Part shown: piece after piece, positions 8,862 to 17,492 of the stretch
How positions within the stretch are numbered: the stretch's first letter is position 1
How the letters are laid out: each line of letters begins with the position of its first letter
Assembly (NCBI GenBank): GCA_947259685.1
Contig: CAMYNC010000052.1
Coordinates: 1-23,000, forward strand
Direction of reading: 5' to 3'
Origin: an uncultured Desulfuromonadales bacterium
Lineage (GTDB): Bacteria; Desulfobacterota; Desulfuromonadia; Desulfuromonadales; Geopsychrobacteraceae
DNA length: 23,000 nt
The notes under the pieces: generated by a model
The model's input: only the letters and a program-made list of their open reading frames with translations
What the model was told of the DNA's origin: nothing
The model's database searches: none
Position numbers and translations under genes: made by a program

Positions 8862-10182
8862 TCAGGGCTCCAGGGGCAGCATAATGGTAACACAGGTGCC
8901 GGCGCCAGGGGTCGATGCGAAGCGGATTTCGCCGTTATGGTTTTGCTTGATGATGAAGAAACAAACTGACAGCCCCAATCCGGCTCCCGCCCCAGGTTCT
9001 TGGCTGGTGTAAAAGGGCTCGAAAAGTTTTGACAGAAGTTCCGTTTCAATACCGCTACCGTTATCGCAGATTTCGATCCGCAGTTGTTCCGCTGCTGTTT
9101 TGATCCGCAGCTTAAGGGTCGGTTGGAAAGTGTTTCGCTGCTTTGCTGGAGGTCATGTCAATGATCAGACCATCCCGATACTTCAAGTTCCCTGCTTCAG
9201 GGTAAATTGCCTGACCCCGCTCGTAAACCCAGCGGGCTTCCCCCTTCCGGGTCTGCAGGCGGTATTCAAACTCATAGAAATTTTTCTGCTCCAACGCTCG
9301 CTGGACCTCCTCGGCAACCCGCTGGCGGTCATCGGGGTGAATAATGCTGGCAAATGAACGGTGGCGATTATTAATGAAATCGGCCGCTGGATAGCCGCTC
9401 AGTTCCTCGATCGTCTCGCTGAGGTAGGTCATGGTGAACTGTTCATCATTCTGACAGCGATACACCACCCCGGGCAGGTTAGCCACCAGGCTGCGGTACT
9501 TCCACTCGCTCTCCTCCAGTCGACGGATGGTTAAAAAGGTATCGAACCCCTCAGGTAAGCGGCGACCGAGCTGTTCAAACAGGCGGCACTCGCCGGCGGT
9601 CCAGACACGCGGATGGGAACATTGATGCATACCGAACAACCAGGGTTTTCCGGTGCGTGGGTAGATGGCCAGGGTGATCTGCGACTGGATCGAAAACTGT
9701 TCAGCTGATTTTTCCGGCAACGGATTGGGACCCTGCAAATCGTAAACAACCGGCCCCCGACTCTCCAAGGCACACTGAAAAACACCCCGAGATTCTGCAT
9801 TCATCGGCAAATCGGTCTTTAAGGCAAACGCCCCTGGATATTCTGAGGTCGTGCATTCCATCAAAACCTGCCAACTCGCGGCAGTTGGGTCACAGGGATA
9901 AAGCAGCCAAGCCCGATCGGTACCGAAAATCTTCAGCGTGGCTTGCAGGAACTCTTCCATCAACTGTTCCAGGTCAACACTCTGCTGGATAATCTCATCG
10001 ACCTGCTCCAGGCTTTGCATGGAGCGCTGGTATGATTGATTGTCGTGCGGCTGCCGACTAAGCTGCTGTCGCAACTGCTCATTCTGAGATTGCAGCTCTT
10101 CAAGCTGTTGCCGCAGTTGCGCTAACATCTGCTGGTCTGTGTCCGGATGCTGATCTCCAGTTTGCAAGGCGGCCCCTCCCAT
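8862..10182 (-). pseudogene. GAF-PAS histidine kinase remnant, phosphoacceptor region deleted and frame broken
   Basis: Two adjoining frames make up one damaged kinase. The first (stop at 9112) has a coiled coil (QLRQQLEELQSQNEQLRQQL), a GAF-like domain (TDRAWLLYPCD to CRLFEQLGRR) and a PAS domain with its C-terminal cap (HPDDRQRVAEEV to GLIIDM). The second, about 9127 to 8862 in another frame, is the end of an HATPase domain: EICDNGSGI, LFEPFYTSQ, GAGAGLGLSVCFFI, stop TGA. The HisKA domain with its histidine and the N box, about 200 residues in the intact neighbour, are gone, and the join shifts the frame. The GAF-PAS part could still be made as a sensor-only protein. The start is uncertain: ATG 10182 is used, a TTG at 10248 is in frame, and neither has a clear ribosome site. 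The gene follows its intact paralogue on the same strand. Confidence 0.75.
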
Positions 10183-10293
10183 TTTGGAACAAAATGTTGA
10201 TAAAAAGACTAACAGGTCTGGAGAAATTTTCAGCGACTTTGTCGACAACTGGCGGAATGGATCTTGAGCCGGCGGAGGGTGGTTTACGGATGG

Positions 10294-12132
10294 CTACTCA
10301 TTGGATTTCGGCAGTTCGATGATAAACCGGCTGCCAACTTTGGGAGTGGTTTCAAGCTTCATTTTACCATTGTGATTTTTGGTAATAATGAAATAGCAGA
10401 TCGACATACCGAGCCCGGTCCCTTCGCCGATTTTCTTGGTGGTGTAAAAGGGTTCGAACACCCGCCGGGCAACTTCCTCACTCATGCCACAGCCATTGTC
10501 TTCAATTTCAAAGACTAGGGAGTTCGGCTTTTCTTTTAACCGCAAAATAAAGCGGGGCCGCTCGGTCTGCGGCAGGGTGGCTTGATTTTTTTCCCAGAAC
10601 TGCAACCGGTGGGTCATGGCATGGGCACCGTTGTTCAACAGATTGAGAAAGACCTGCTGCATCTGTACCGGATTGCATTGCACAGCCGGCAGCGGGTCAG
10701 CATAATCGCGCACCAGCTCGATCTTGCGAAAATCGTAGCTGCCTTCCAGATTGTAGCTGCTGGCCGCCAGTTCGACAGATTTATCGAGCAGGATGCTAAG
10801 ATCCTGCAACTGGAAACTGTCATCATGCTTACCGCCGAAGGTCAGCATATTTTGAATGATCTCGGCGGCCCGCTGCCCGGAACTGATTGTCGAGTCAAGA
10901 ATCCCGTGAATGCCGCGTTCGATCATATAGCTGTGCAGGTTATCGATACTGGTATCACAGGCTTTCGCCAGCTCGATATTCTTTGGCAGGTTGGTATTCA
11001 AACGATTCCGCAGCACCTGCAGGTTTTGCAAAATCGCCCCCAGCGGGTTGTTGATTTCATGGGCGATACCGGCGGCCAGGTTGCCGACCGAGAACATTTT
11101 CTCCTGTTGATTGAAGACCTCTTCCACCTGCAAACGTGCACTGACATCGTCAATTCTGAGCATCGCACCGGCGGTGTTCCGGCCGCTGATCGGGTAAAGG
11201 GAGATTTCCAGCTGCAAAAATTGGCCCTGCCGCTGCCAATCGACCCGCCTTGGCTGACAGGTTATGCGTGATCGGAGCGTCTGTTCAAGCAGCTCCTGAT
11301 CAATCGGAAACTCCGGCAGCAGTTCCGGTAAGAACTTCCCCAGCGCCGTCTGCGTGGTTATTCCGAAAAGTTTTTCAGCGCTATGGTTCCACTGGTTAAC
11401 CTGCTGCTGCAGGTCGACGCCGATCAGCGCCGAAGGCATTGCATCAAGAGTACTTTGCAGCAGACCCCGCAGCTGGGCTTCTTTTGCGAGCTGCTCCTGC
11501 TGAACATTCAGCCGACTTAACCCATCAGCAAATCGCTGCCCCAGTTCGCTGAACAACCCGGTCTCATCGCTGTGCCAGATCCGCGCCCGGGAGCACTGAT
11601 TCAAAGCGAGCAGGCAGGGAGAACCGGCCTCTGGAGTGAGCGGCAGTAACAGAATATTGCGACAGCCGAAACGTTCGACCAGCTTCTCTGGAATCGGCCG
11701 ATGATTTCCGCTAGTAAAGCTGGTCGGCTGCGACAGGGCAAAGGCGGCCTGAAAAAATCCGCTCAGCTCAGGGGACAAACGCGCTCGCCCGGCCGGCACT
11801 GGCCGAGCCTGTGGGTTCGCACTGCGGAAGAAACCGAGATTCCAATGGGCATTCTGGATATCGGCTTGAAAAAGAAGCCAGGCCTGATCGCAGACAAAGA
11901 TCTGCAGGCAAAGATCGAGAAATTTAGCACAGAGACTGGTAGCATCCGTTTCGGCGCGCACCATCCGATTGACCTGGGCAAAGGTATCCAACAGTTGTTC
12001 GCCAGCGAGATTCGGCGGCCGCAGCGACTGAGATTGTCCAGCTTCGGGAGCCTCGCTCGCTTCAACGTTCTGACGACTCTGCTGCGGAGTTTTTTTGCTC
12101 GGAGATGAATCCTTGCAGGGTTTATCGGTCAT
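10294..12132 (-). CDS. Cytoplasmic GAF-PAS sensor histidine kinase
   Basis: A 612-residue soluble kinase with no membrane segment. The start at 12132 has AAGGGG about 6 nt upstream, better than the in-frame ATG at 12159. Domains in order: a polar disordered N-terminus (1-45), a GAF-like domain (about 50-210, DQAWLLFQADI to LFSELGQRFADG), a PAS domain (about 225-335, LDAMPSALIGVDLQQQVNQW), HisKA with His358 in AAGIAHEINNPLGAIL, and an HATPase domain with the N box NLLNNGAHA, EIEDNGCGM, FEPFYTTKKIGEGTGLGMSI. The NtrB/AtoS-like HEINNPL motif is typical of cytosolic kinases. No response regulator lies beside it, so it is an orphan. Its GAF region is homologous to that of the downstream damaged kinase, indicating an old tandem duplication. 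The ligand is unknown. Confidence 0.9.
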   Translation of the reverse strand: MTDKPCKDSSPSKKTPQQSRQNVEASEAPEAGQSQSLRPPNLAGEQLLDTFAQVNRMVRAETDATSLCAKFLDLCLQIFVCDQAWLLFQADIQNAHWNLGFFRSANPQARPVPAGRARLSPELSGFFQAAFALSQPTSFTSGNHRPIPEKLVERFGCRNILLLPLTPEAGSPCLLALNQCSRARIWHSDETGLFSELGQRFADGLSRLNVQQEQLAKEAQLRGLLQSTLDAMPSALIGVDLQQQVNQWNHSAEKLFGITTQTALGKFLPELLPEFPIDQELLEQTLRSRITCQPRRVDWQRQGQFLQLEISLYPISGRNTAGAMLRIDDVSARLQVEEVFNQQEKMFSVGNLAAGIAHEINNPLGAILQNLQVLRNRLNTNLPKNIELAKACDTSIDNLHSYMIERGIHGILDSTISSGQRAAEIIQNMLTFGGKHDDSFQLQDLSILLDKSVELAASSYNLEGSYDFRKIELVRDYADPLPAVQCNPVQMQQVFLNLLNNGAHAMTHRLQFWEKNQATLPQTERPRFILRLKEKPNSLVFEIEDNGCGMSEEVARRVFEPFYTTKKIGEGTGLGMSICYFIITKNHNGKMKLETTPKVGSRFIIELPKSNE

Positions 12133-12217
12133 CTGTTCCCCTTTAGAAAAGCCCCACAAGTATTACCGGGCAAACGGAAAATGGCAAGATCATAGTGCTT
12201 TTTGCGCGGGTAAAAGC

Positions 12218-12258
12218 CTAAAAAATAGCCGGAATCAGCGGCAAGGGAGGTTTGCCGC
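12218..12258 (-). terminator. Possible terminator after the M23 peptidase gene
   Basis: Read on the minus strand, GCGGCAA (complement of 12252-12258) pairs with TTGCCGC (complement of 12238-12244) across a 7-nt loop. A T6 run follows after about 12 nt (A run 12220-12225). The gap between stem and T run is longer than usual, so this is tentative. Confidence 0.4.
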
Positions 12259-12289
12259 AGACCGCTGAAACAGTCGCGGGAGATGGCCA

Positions 12290-13117
12290 TTAATTTCCCT
12301 GCGAGGTCCCTGCAGCGAGCTCGGGAACCAGCAGGGCCGGATCGAGCCGCCGGTCGAACCAGTTGATCCGCCAGTCAAGGTGCGAGCCGGTCACCCGGCC
12401 AGTATCGCCAACTGTAGCAAGCCTATCTCCCTGCTTCACCAGCTGCCCCGGTTTGACCAGAATGCTGTCCAAATGCAGAAAACTGGAGGAAAGGCCGTGT
12501 CCATGGTCGATGATCAGGGTCTTGCCGGAAAAGAACATACCGGCATGGGCCAGGGAAACCTGGCCGCCGGCCGGCGCAATCACCGGGGTCCCGGTCGGAG
12601 CGGCGATATCGATACCGAAATGCGGACGCCGCGGTTCGCCATTTAAAATCCGCTGGCTGCCATAGACTCCGGTGATCGGCCCGACCACCGGCCAGATAAA
12701 TTTTTCCTGGAAATAGCTCAGCTCAGAATCGATCTGTCGCGCCCGTTTCACCAGCTTGGCCTCTTGGCGAATGCGCACCAGATCCTGCTCACTCGGGCTC
12801 ATCATTCGCTTGCTGATCCCGTCGATCCGCTGCACTTGGTACTCGCGCGCGCTGAGCTGCAGATCCTTTACGCTGACCGTTCCATCAGCGGCGATCTGGG
12901 TCAGATTATGTGTCAAGCCAGCATCCCGGCCGAAACCGAGCAGAAACCGGCCGGACGTGCTGACCTTAAGCTGTTGCTGACCATAGTAGACTCGGCTCCC
13001 GGGCTCGGTTTGACCGAGCAGCAGCCCACCCTGGGTCAGGGTGCCTTCAAGTGTCAGCTCAGCGGCGGCAGAAAAGGGCACACTGAGGAACAGCAGAGCG
13101 GCAATCAAACGCAACAT
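12290..13117 (-). CDS. Exported M23-family (LytM/lysostaphin-like) metallopeptidase
   Basis: A 275-residue periplasmic protein probably acting on peptidoglycan cross-links. The start at 13117 gives a proper signal peptide (MLRLIAALLFLSVPFSAAAE) with AAAGGA upstream; the longer reading from 13198 lies inside the preceding gene. After an N-terminal beta domain (about 20-95), a short helical linker (107-137) leads to the M23 domain: IWPVVGPITGVYGSQR, HFGID with ligands His166 and Asp170, HGHGLSSSFLHLD with His215, and SHLDW at 245-249. Most relatives have HLH there, so the last zinc ligand would be Asp248 rather than His. It follows the DUF748 gene by 10 bp and is probably in one operon with it. 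Family certain; whether it is an active hydrolase or a regulator is open. Confidence 0.92.
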   Translation of the reverse strand: MLRLIAALLFLSVPFSAAAELTLEGTLTQGGLLLGQTEPGSRVYYGQQQLKVSTSGRFLLGFGRDAGLTHNLTQIAADGTVSVKDLQLSAREYQVQRIDGISKRMMSPSEQDLVRIRQEAKLVKRARQIDSELSYFQEKFIWPVVGPITGVYGSQRILNGEPRRPHFGIDIAAPTGTPVIAPAGGQVSLAHAGMFFSGKTLIIDHGHGLSSSFLHLDSILVKPGQLVKQGDRLATVGDTGRVTGSHLDWRINWFDRRLDPALLVPELAAGTSQGN

Positions 13118-13127
13118 CCTCAATCCT

Positions 13128-16100
13128 TTATTTGCTGCTGATACTGAATTCGACCCGACTGGCCGGGCCCGATTCCGGTTTCTGGTAGATATCAACATTG
13201 GTTAAGAAAATCTGCCCTTTGATCTTTTCATTGTCAGCATACAGGGTATCGCGTACCGCCATCGCCCGGTTTTTCGCCAGGTTCTGCATCTGTTCGTCAT
13301 CCGCACGAATGTTGGCCAGGAGTAATTCTTCCATCTCTTCAACCGGCAGGGTTTTCAGCAGCCCGATAAAGTTGCGCGGCCGCTCAAATTCGGCAGATTT
13401 ATAAACTTCGGTCAAATATTTGGGATATTCCTGGTCGCTGATGGTCCGTTCTTCGCTGGTCACAGCCTGACCCTTTTCGGCCAGCTCCAACGCTTTGGCT
13501 TCGAGCAACAGCTTTTGTAGCTGTAGTTTCTGATACGCCTCAGGATCTTTGTCCCGATCGGCAAAGGCACTGATTTCCAGGGTCAGAGCTGGCCGGTCAG
13601 CAAGCATTTCAGCCAGCTTGGCCAGCGGTTGTTGTTGCTCGTTGCTTAACTGATCACTGCCGGCAGCAAAATCGATACTGGTGAAACCCTCATCACCACC
13701 GAACATGGCACCAAGCAGAGCAAAGGGTGAGGTGGCCGCCTTGACCAGCAGATTTTTAAGGATGGTGAAAATGGTGCTGGCGATACCAAAATCGGGATCG
13801 TCAAGATCACCGGAAACCGGCAGGTCGAGGTTAATCTCACCACTACTGTCCTTGAGCAGGGCAATCGCCAAGGACAGGGGTAAGGAAGTGGCCTTGTCAC
13901 TTTTAACCGTATCGCCAAGGGTGAACTGATCAATCATCACCCGATTTTGCGCCCGAACCTTGCGGTTTTCGATGTGGTAATTCAAATCGAGATAGAGCTT
14001 CCCCTTGTTGATCTTGTAGCCCAGGTAGGTTCCGGAATAGGGCGTCAGGGGCGCCAGATCGATATCCTTGAAGCTGATTAACAGGTCGGCATAAAGATTT
14101 TTGCTCAGAGGATTCAGCTTGCCGGTAATGGTCAGTGGTGAGTGATTTTCCAGCTGCCCCTGCAGATCGACGTCCGCCTGCATCTCCTCTTCGGCCGACA
14201 GGCCGGTGACCTGGCCACCCAATTTATACATTGTGGTGGTAAAGATCGACGAAAGATTGTGATCGGTAAAGGAGACGGTGCCACCCTGCAGGGTTACCGC
14301 ATCAACCTGGATGTCGAGCGGCTCGCTCGTCTCCAGGGTCTCAGTGCTGCCGCTCGCACTGTCGACAGCTGCTGAGCTGTCGGTTTGCTCAATGCCCTCT
14401 GTTTCCTCTTTCGCTTCGCTCTTGGCGGTAATGCTGGCCAGGTTGATCTCGCCAGTTTCGGTGATCAGAATTTTCGCCAGGTAGTCACTGAGGGAAACCT
14501 CTTTGATGGCGAGCTTGAAGGGTGCGATCTCCCCCTTGATCCCATCCAGGCCCAACTGCCCCCAGCTCAACAGTTCCCCGTCACTGAGCGGGTCACTGAC
14601 ATGGAATTCACTGATGTTCAGTCGTCCGCTGAAGCTGCCGGTAAAAGCTTCCTGTCCCTGCTGCAATGTCACAGCCAGGTCGCTGCTGAGCTTACCCTCG
14701 TTAAGTTCAGTGCGCAGATTTTCCGGGCGGAAATCGTTGATGATTGTTAACGGAAAGGCGTTGATCTTGGTTTGCGACTGCAAGCGCAGCGGGCTGTGGG
14801 TCAGGTGACCGGAGGAGTCAATCTGGCCACGACCGATCCGGACAGAAAGACTGAAGGGGCTCTGCTTCGATTCGGGGTAGGCCAGATTCTTCAGGCTGGC
14901 ATTGAACTGGTCGATTTTCAACCGGGGCTTTTTCGGCAAACTGGCATCGCTAAATTGCAGCGCGAATTTTTCCAAAGCAAGCCCCTCGAGCTGCAGCTTG
15001 AAGGCGCTGGGATCGATTTGGGCGGCTTTTTTCTGCCAGGGGAGTTCAACCGTCGTCGGGGCGGATTTTTCTGCGGCTGCACTTTCCTGCTGTTTTTCAC
15101 GCAACAACGCCAGGGGCGACAGCTTGCCATCGGCAGCGCGGCTGGCGATCAGACTGCCCTCCTTGAGGGTGATGCTGCCGATCTTCATCAGCTGCTGTTC
15201 AAGATCGAAAGAGCCGCCGGCGATACTCAGGTCCTTCAGGGTGAAGCGGTCTTCTTTGCTGAAAGGGACATTCAGCTGCTGCAGGCCCAACTGCATCTGG
15301 TCCAGCCTGAGACTGATTTCCGGGCCGAACTGAATATTGCTGGCTAAGTTCAGGTTGCCTTCCAGCGGCTGGGTCAGCAGGTCGGAGAAATAGGGGTAGT
15401 GCGGTTTCAGCTGAAAACCGTTGAGCAGCAAGGCCAGGTCGCCGCTGAGAGGATTCAGACCGAACTGACCCGCCAGCGAAAAGTTCAGCTCCCGTGCCGT
15501 TTGCAGTTTAAAGTTAAGCTCGGTCAGTTGCTCCGGGTAGGTGGAAAGGTTGTCGAGGCGCAGGTTGATCCCCTGGACTGTCTCCTTAAAGCCGCCTGAG
15601 GGGTAATCGTCCTGCAGGTGAACTGCTCCGTCGGCCAGAACCAGTTGGGTCAGGGTCACTAGGGGCAGTTTGGCTGGTTGCGACTTTTCCTCGGCGGCCG
15701 GTTCTGCTGCTGGCGGACTATTTTCCGGCAGCAGGTTCAGCAGGTTGAGCCGTCCTTCCTGGTCACGCTTGACAAACAGTTGTGGCTGATAGATTTCCAG
15801 CGAATGCAGGTCGAAGGATTGGTCCAGAAGGTCTGCCTGCTTGGCTTCAAGAAACAGGGTCGGCAACAGAAAGAGGTTGTCGCCGTTCGACTCACGAACA
15901 TCAATGTCGGACAGGGCTAATTCGCCGTTGATCAGCAATTGCGGAACCTGGGTATCGGAAACCCGGTAGGTCAGTTCAATCTGGCTGTCAAGCACCCCCG
16001 ATTTCACTTCGACCGGCAGCGGCACAGGCGAATGAAGGGCGTAAAAGCTCAGATCGATGTCAGTCAGTTCAAACGAGAGAGAAGTCTCCAGTGATTGGTC

Positions 16101-16742
16101 GAACGGCTTCAATTGACCGCCCGCGCGTAGTTCAGAACCGTTCAACAGCAAGCGTAGATGCGGTTTGACATACTCATCGGTCAAGTAGGGGACGTTACCA
16201 ACAAAGGGGACTGCCAGGCTGAGTTCCCGCACCTGATGCTGAGATTTATTTACTGAAAGATGGTCACTGAAGTCGATTTGACCACCGGTCACAACGATAT
16301 TATTGAAGGAAAAGAGCAGTGGCTCGCTCGGCTCCGTGCTGCTCGTCTCCGGCTGATCCCCGCCCAGGCGGGTGAAATCGGAAAAGTTGAACTCCTGCTT
16401 GCCGAGCAGTTCGATATTGGCATAGGGCTGATCCAGCTCGACCCGGTCGAGAATGATCGCCTGATCGATAATCGAACGGACGCTACCGGAGAGCATCAGG
16501 CGCGAAAAGGCGACAAAGGCTTTATCGCTGTCCTGCTCACTTAGTTTCAGTCCGTTAACCTCGAGGGTTAAGGTAAAGGGATTAAAATAGGCTTTTTCGA
16601 TCTGCAGCTTACGGCTGGTATTTTCAGCGAACCAAGCGCTCCCTTGTTTTTTGATCTGCCAGGGGACTATCAGCATAGACAACAGCAGCAGGCCGAGAAT
16701 AACCCCGACGGTAATCAGCGAAATTTTTTTCCAGCGTGGCAT
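13128..16742 (-). CDS. DUF748 / AsmA-like giant envelope protein with OmpA-like C-terminus
   Basis: A 1204-residue protein anchored by one N-terminal membrane helix (about 5-27, ISLITVGVILGLLLLSMLIV), with nearly all of it in the periplasm. The long repetitive body (SGSVRSIIDQAIILDRVELD, FSFNNIVVTGGQIDFSDH and similar beta stretches) is that of DUF748/AsmA-type proteins, which form long beta grooves; several AsmA relatives move phospholipids between membranes. From about residue 1025, FAAGSDQLSNEQQQPLAKL, LTLEISAFADRD, NLAKNRAMAVRDTL and RVEFSI follow the order of an OmpA-like peptidoglycan-binding domain, but with a long insertion. GAGG precedes the ATG. Linked to an M23 peptidase 10 bp downstream, it may bridge the inner membrane and cell wall. 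The family is confident, the role inferred. Confidence 0.9.
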   Translation of the reverse strand: MPRWKKISLITVGVILGLLLLSMLIVPWQIKKQGSAWFAENTSRKLQIEKAYFNPFTLTLEVNGLKLSEQDSDKAFVAFSRLMLSGSVRSIIDQAIILDRVELDQPYANIELLGKQEFNFSDFTRLGGDQPETSSTEPSEPLLFSFNNIVVTGGQIDFSDHLSVNKSQHQVRELSLAVPFVGNVPYLTDEYVKPHLRLLLNGSELRAGGQLKPFDQSLETSLSFELTDIDLSFYALHSPVPLPVEVKSGVLDSQIELTYRVSDTQVPQLLINGELALSDIDVRESNGDNLFLLPTLFLEAKQADLLDQSFDLHSLEIYQPQLFVKRDQEGRLNLLNLLPENSPPAAEPAAEEKSQPAKLPLVTLTQLVLADGAVHLQDDYPSGGFKETVQGINLRLDNLSTYPEQLTELNFKLQTARELNFSLAGQFGLNPLSGDLALLLNGFQLKPHYPYFSDLLTQPLEGNLNLASNIQFGPEISLRLDQMQLGLQQLNVPFSKEDRFTLKDLSIAGGSFDLEQQLMKIGSITLKEGSLIASRAADGKLSPLALLREKQQESAAAEKSAPTTVELPWQKKAAQIDPSAFKLQLEGLALEKFALQFSDASLPKKPRLKIDQFNASLKNLAYPESKQSPFSLSVRIGRGQIDSSGHLTHSPLRLQSQTKINAFPLTIINDFRPENLRTELNEGKLSSDLAVTLQQGQEAFTGSFSGRLNISEFHVSDPLSDGELLSWGQLGLDGIKGEIAPFKLAIKEVSLSDYLAKILITETGEINLASITAKSEAKEETEGIEQTDSSAAVDSASGSTETLETSEPLDIQVDAVTLQGGTVSFTDHNLSSIFTTTMYKLGGQVTGLSAEEEMQADVDLQGQLENHSPLTITGKLNPLSKNLYADLLISFKDIDLAPLTPYSGTYLGYKINKGKLYLDLNYHIENRKVRAQNRVMIDQFTLGDTVKSDKATSLPLSLAIALLKDSSGEINLDLPVSGDLDDPDFGIASTIFTILKNLLVKAATSPFALLGAMFGGDEGFTSIDFAAGSDQLSNEQQQPLAKLAEMLADRPALTLEISAFADRDKDPEAYQKLQLQKLLLEAKALELAEKGQAVTSEERTISDQEYPKYLTEVYKSAEFERPRNFIGLLKTLPVEEMEELLLANIRADDEQMQNLAKNRAMAVRDTLYADNEKIKGQIFLTNVDIYQKPESGPASRVEFSISSK

Positions 16743-16822
16743 AGAAAGACCTCAAGAGTGCGGAATGGCTGAAACAATGCAAAAGTTTATCACATCAGCG
16801 CAGAAATGGCCTGCCCAGTTGA

Positions 16823-16850
16823 TTGTCGCGAGCAATTTCCTTGTTACAAT
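16823..16850 (+). promoter_or_regulatory. Candidate promoter for the dppA remnant
   Basis: TTGTCG (16823-16828) and TACAAT (16845-16850) are 16 nt apart. The -10 matches 5 of 6 consensus bases, the -35 only 3. It lies about 150 bp before the dppA start, so the leader would be long. A small hairpin CCCTT/AAGGG (16880-16892) lies in that leader. Nothing else was recognised between 16743 and 17003. Confidence 0.3.
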
Positions 16851-17003
16851 GGGATCTTTACCTCATTAAAGCCAAGTGACCCTTATCAAGGGCAGGATGA
16901 CTGCTTGACAGCGGTGCTGGGCTGGTTGCAGTTTGGCAGCTTTTTTATTCTCACCAAGGATCACTATGCATTACCCAACCCGATATTCTTCAGGAGGTCT
17001 GAC

Positions 17004-17428
17004 ATGCGCTCAATCCTCACCCGACTGCTCCCGCTCCTCGCTCTGCTGGCTGTGGCCGGACTGGCCCAGGCGAAAACCCTGGTCTATTGTTCGGAAGGCA
17101 GCCCGGAAGGCTTCAATCCGGTCTTTTACACCGCCGGCACCACCTTTGATGCCACATCGAAAAACGTTTTCGAAGGGCTGACCCACTTCGTCCGCGGCAC
17201 CACCACCATCGAACCAGGCATGGCGGAAAGCGGGCAGATCTCCGAAGATGGCAAAACCTACACCTTCAAGTTGCGTCAGGGGGTCAAATTCCATTCCGCC
17301 AAACACTTTATTCCGACGCGCGACATGAACGCCGATGACGTCCTCTTTACCTTCGAGCGTCAGTGGAAACCGACCATCCCTTCCACAAGGCCTCTGGCGG
17401 CAGCTACGAAGGTATAATTAATATGTGA
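17004..17428 (+). pseudogene. dppA: Truncated, frameshifted dipeptide ABC transporter binding protein (dppA remnant)
   Basis: Only the first quarter of a DppA-type periplasmic peptide-binding protein remains (about 140 residues; the family is about 530). AGGAGG (16992-16997) precedes the ATG. Residues 1-22 are a signal peptide, then KTLVYCSEGSPEGFNP, EDGKTYTFKLRQGVKFH and MNADDVLFTFERQWKP closely follow E. coli DppA from memory. After that Pro the frame reads nonsense to a TAA at 17415, whereas a one-base shift near 17370-17372 restores DHPFHKASGGSYEGIINM, the expected DppA continuation, ending at TGA 17426-17428. The rest of the gene, and any dppBCDF genes, are missing; a ChaN-like gene follows instead. 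So there is one small deletion plus a large truncation, probably at a recombination join near 17428. It is not expected to work. Confidence 0.88.
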
Positions 17429-17492
17429 AGTCCGGGTGATCGCCAAAGAAGAGAAAGCCCATCCTGCTGAATGAAGGAGCACGAGATCGACA

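Noticed and set aside
16905..16910. TTGACA as the -35 of a dppA promoter
   Set aside because: No acceptable -10 hexamer lies 16-18 nt downstream.
16806..17003. Longer N-terminus for the dppA remnant
   Set aside because: The strong AGGAGG and the signal peptide place the start at 17004; the upstream codons are not family-like.
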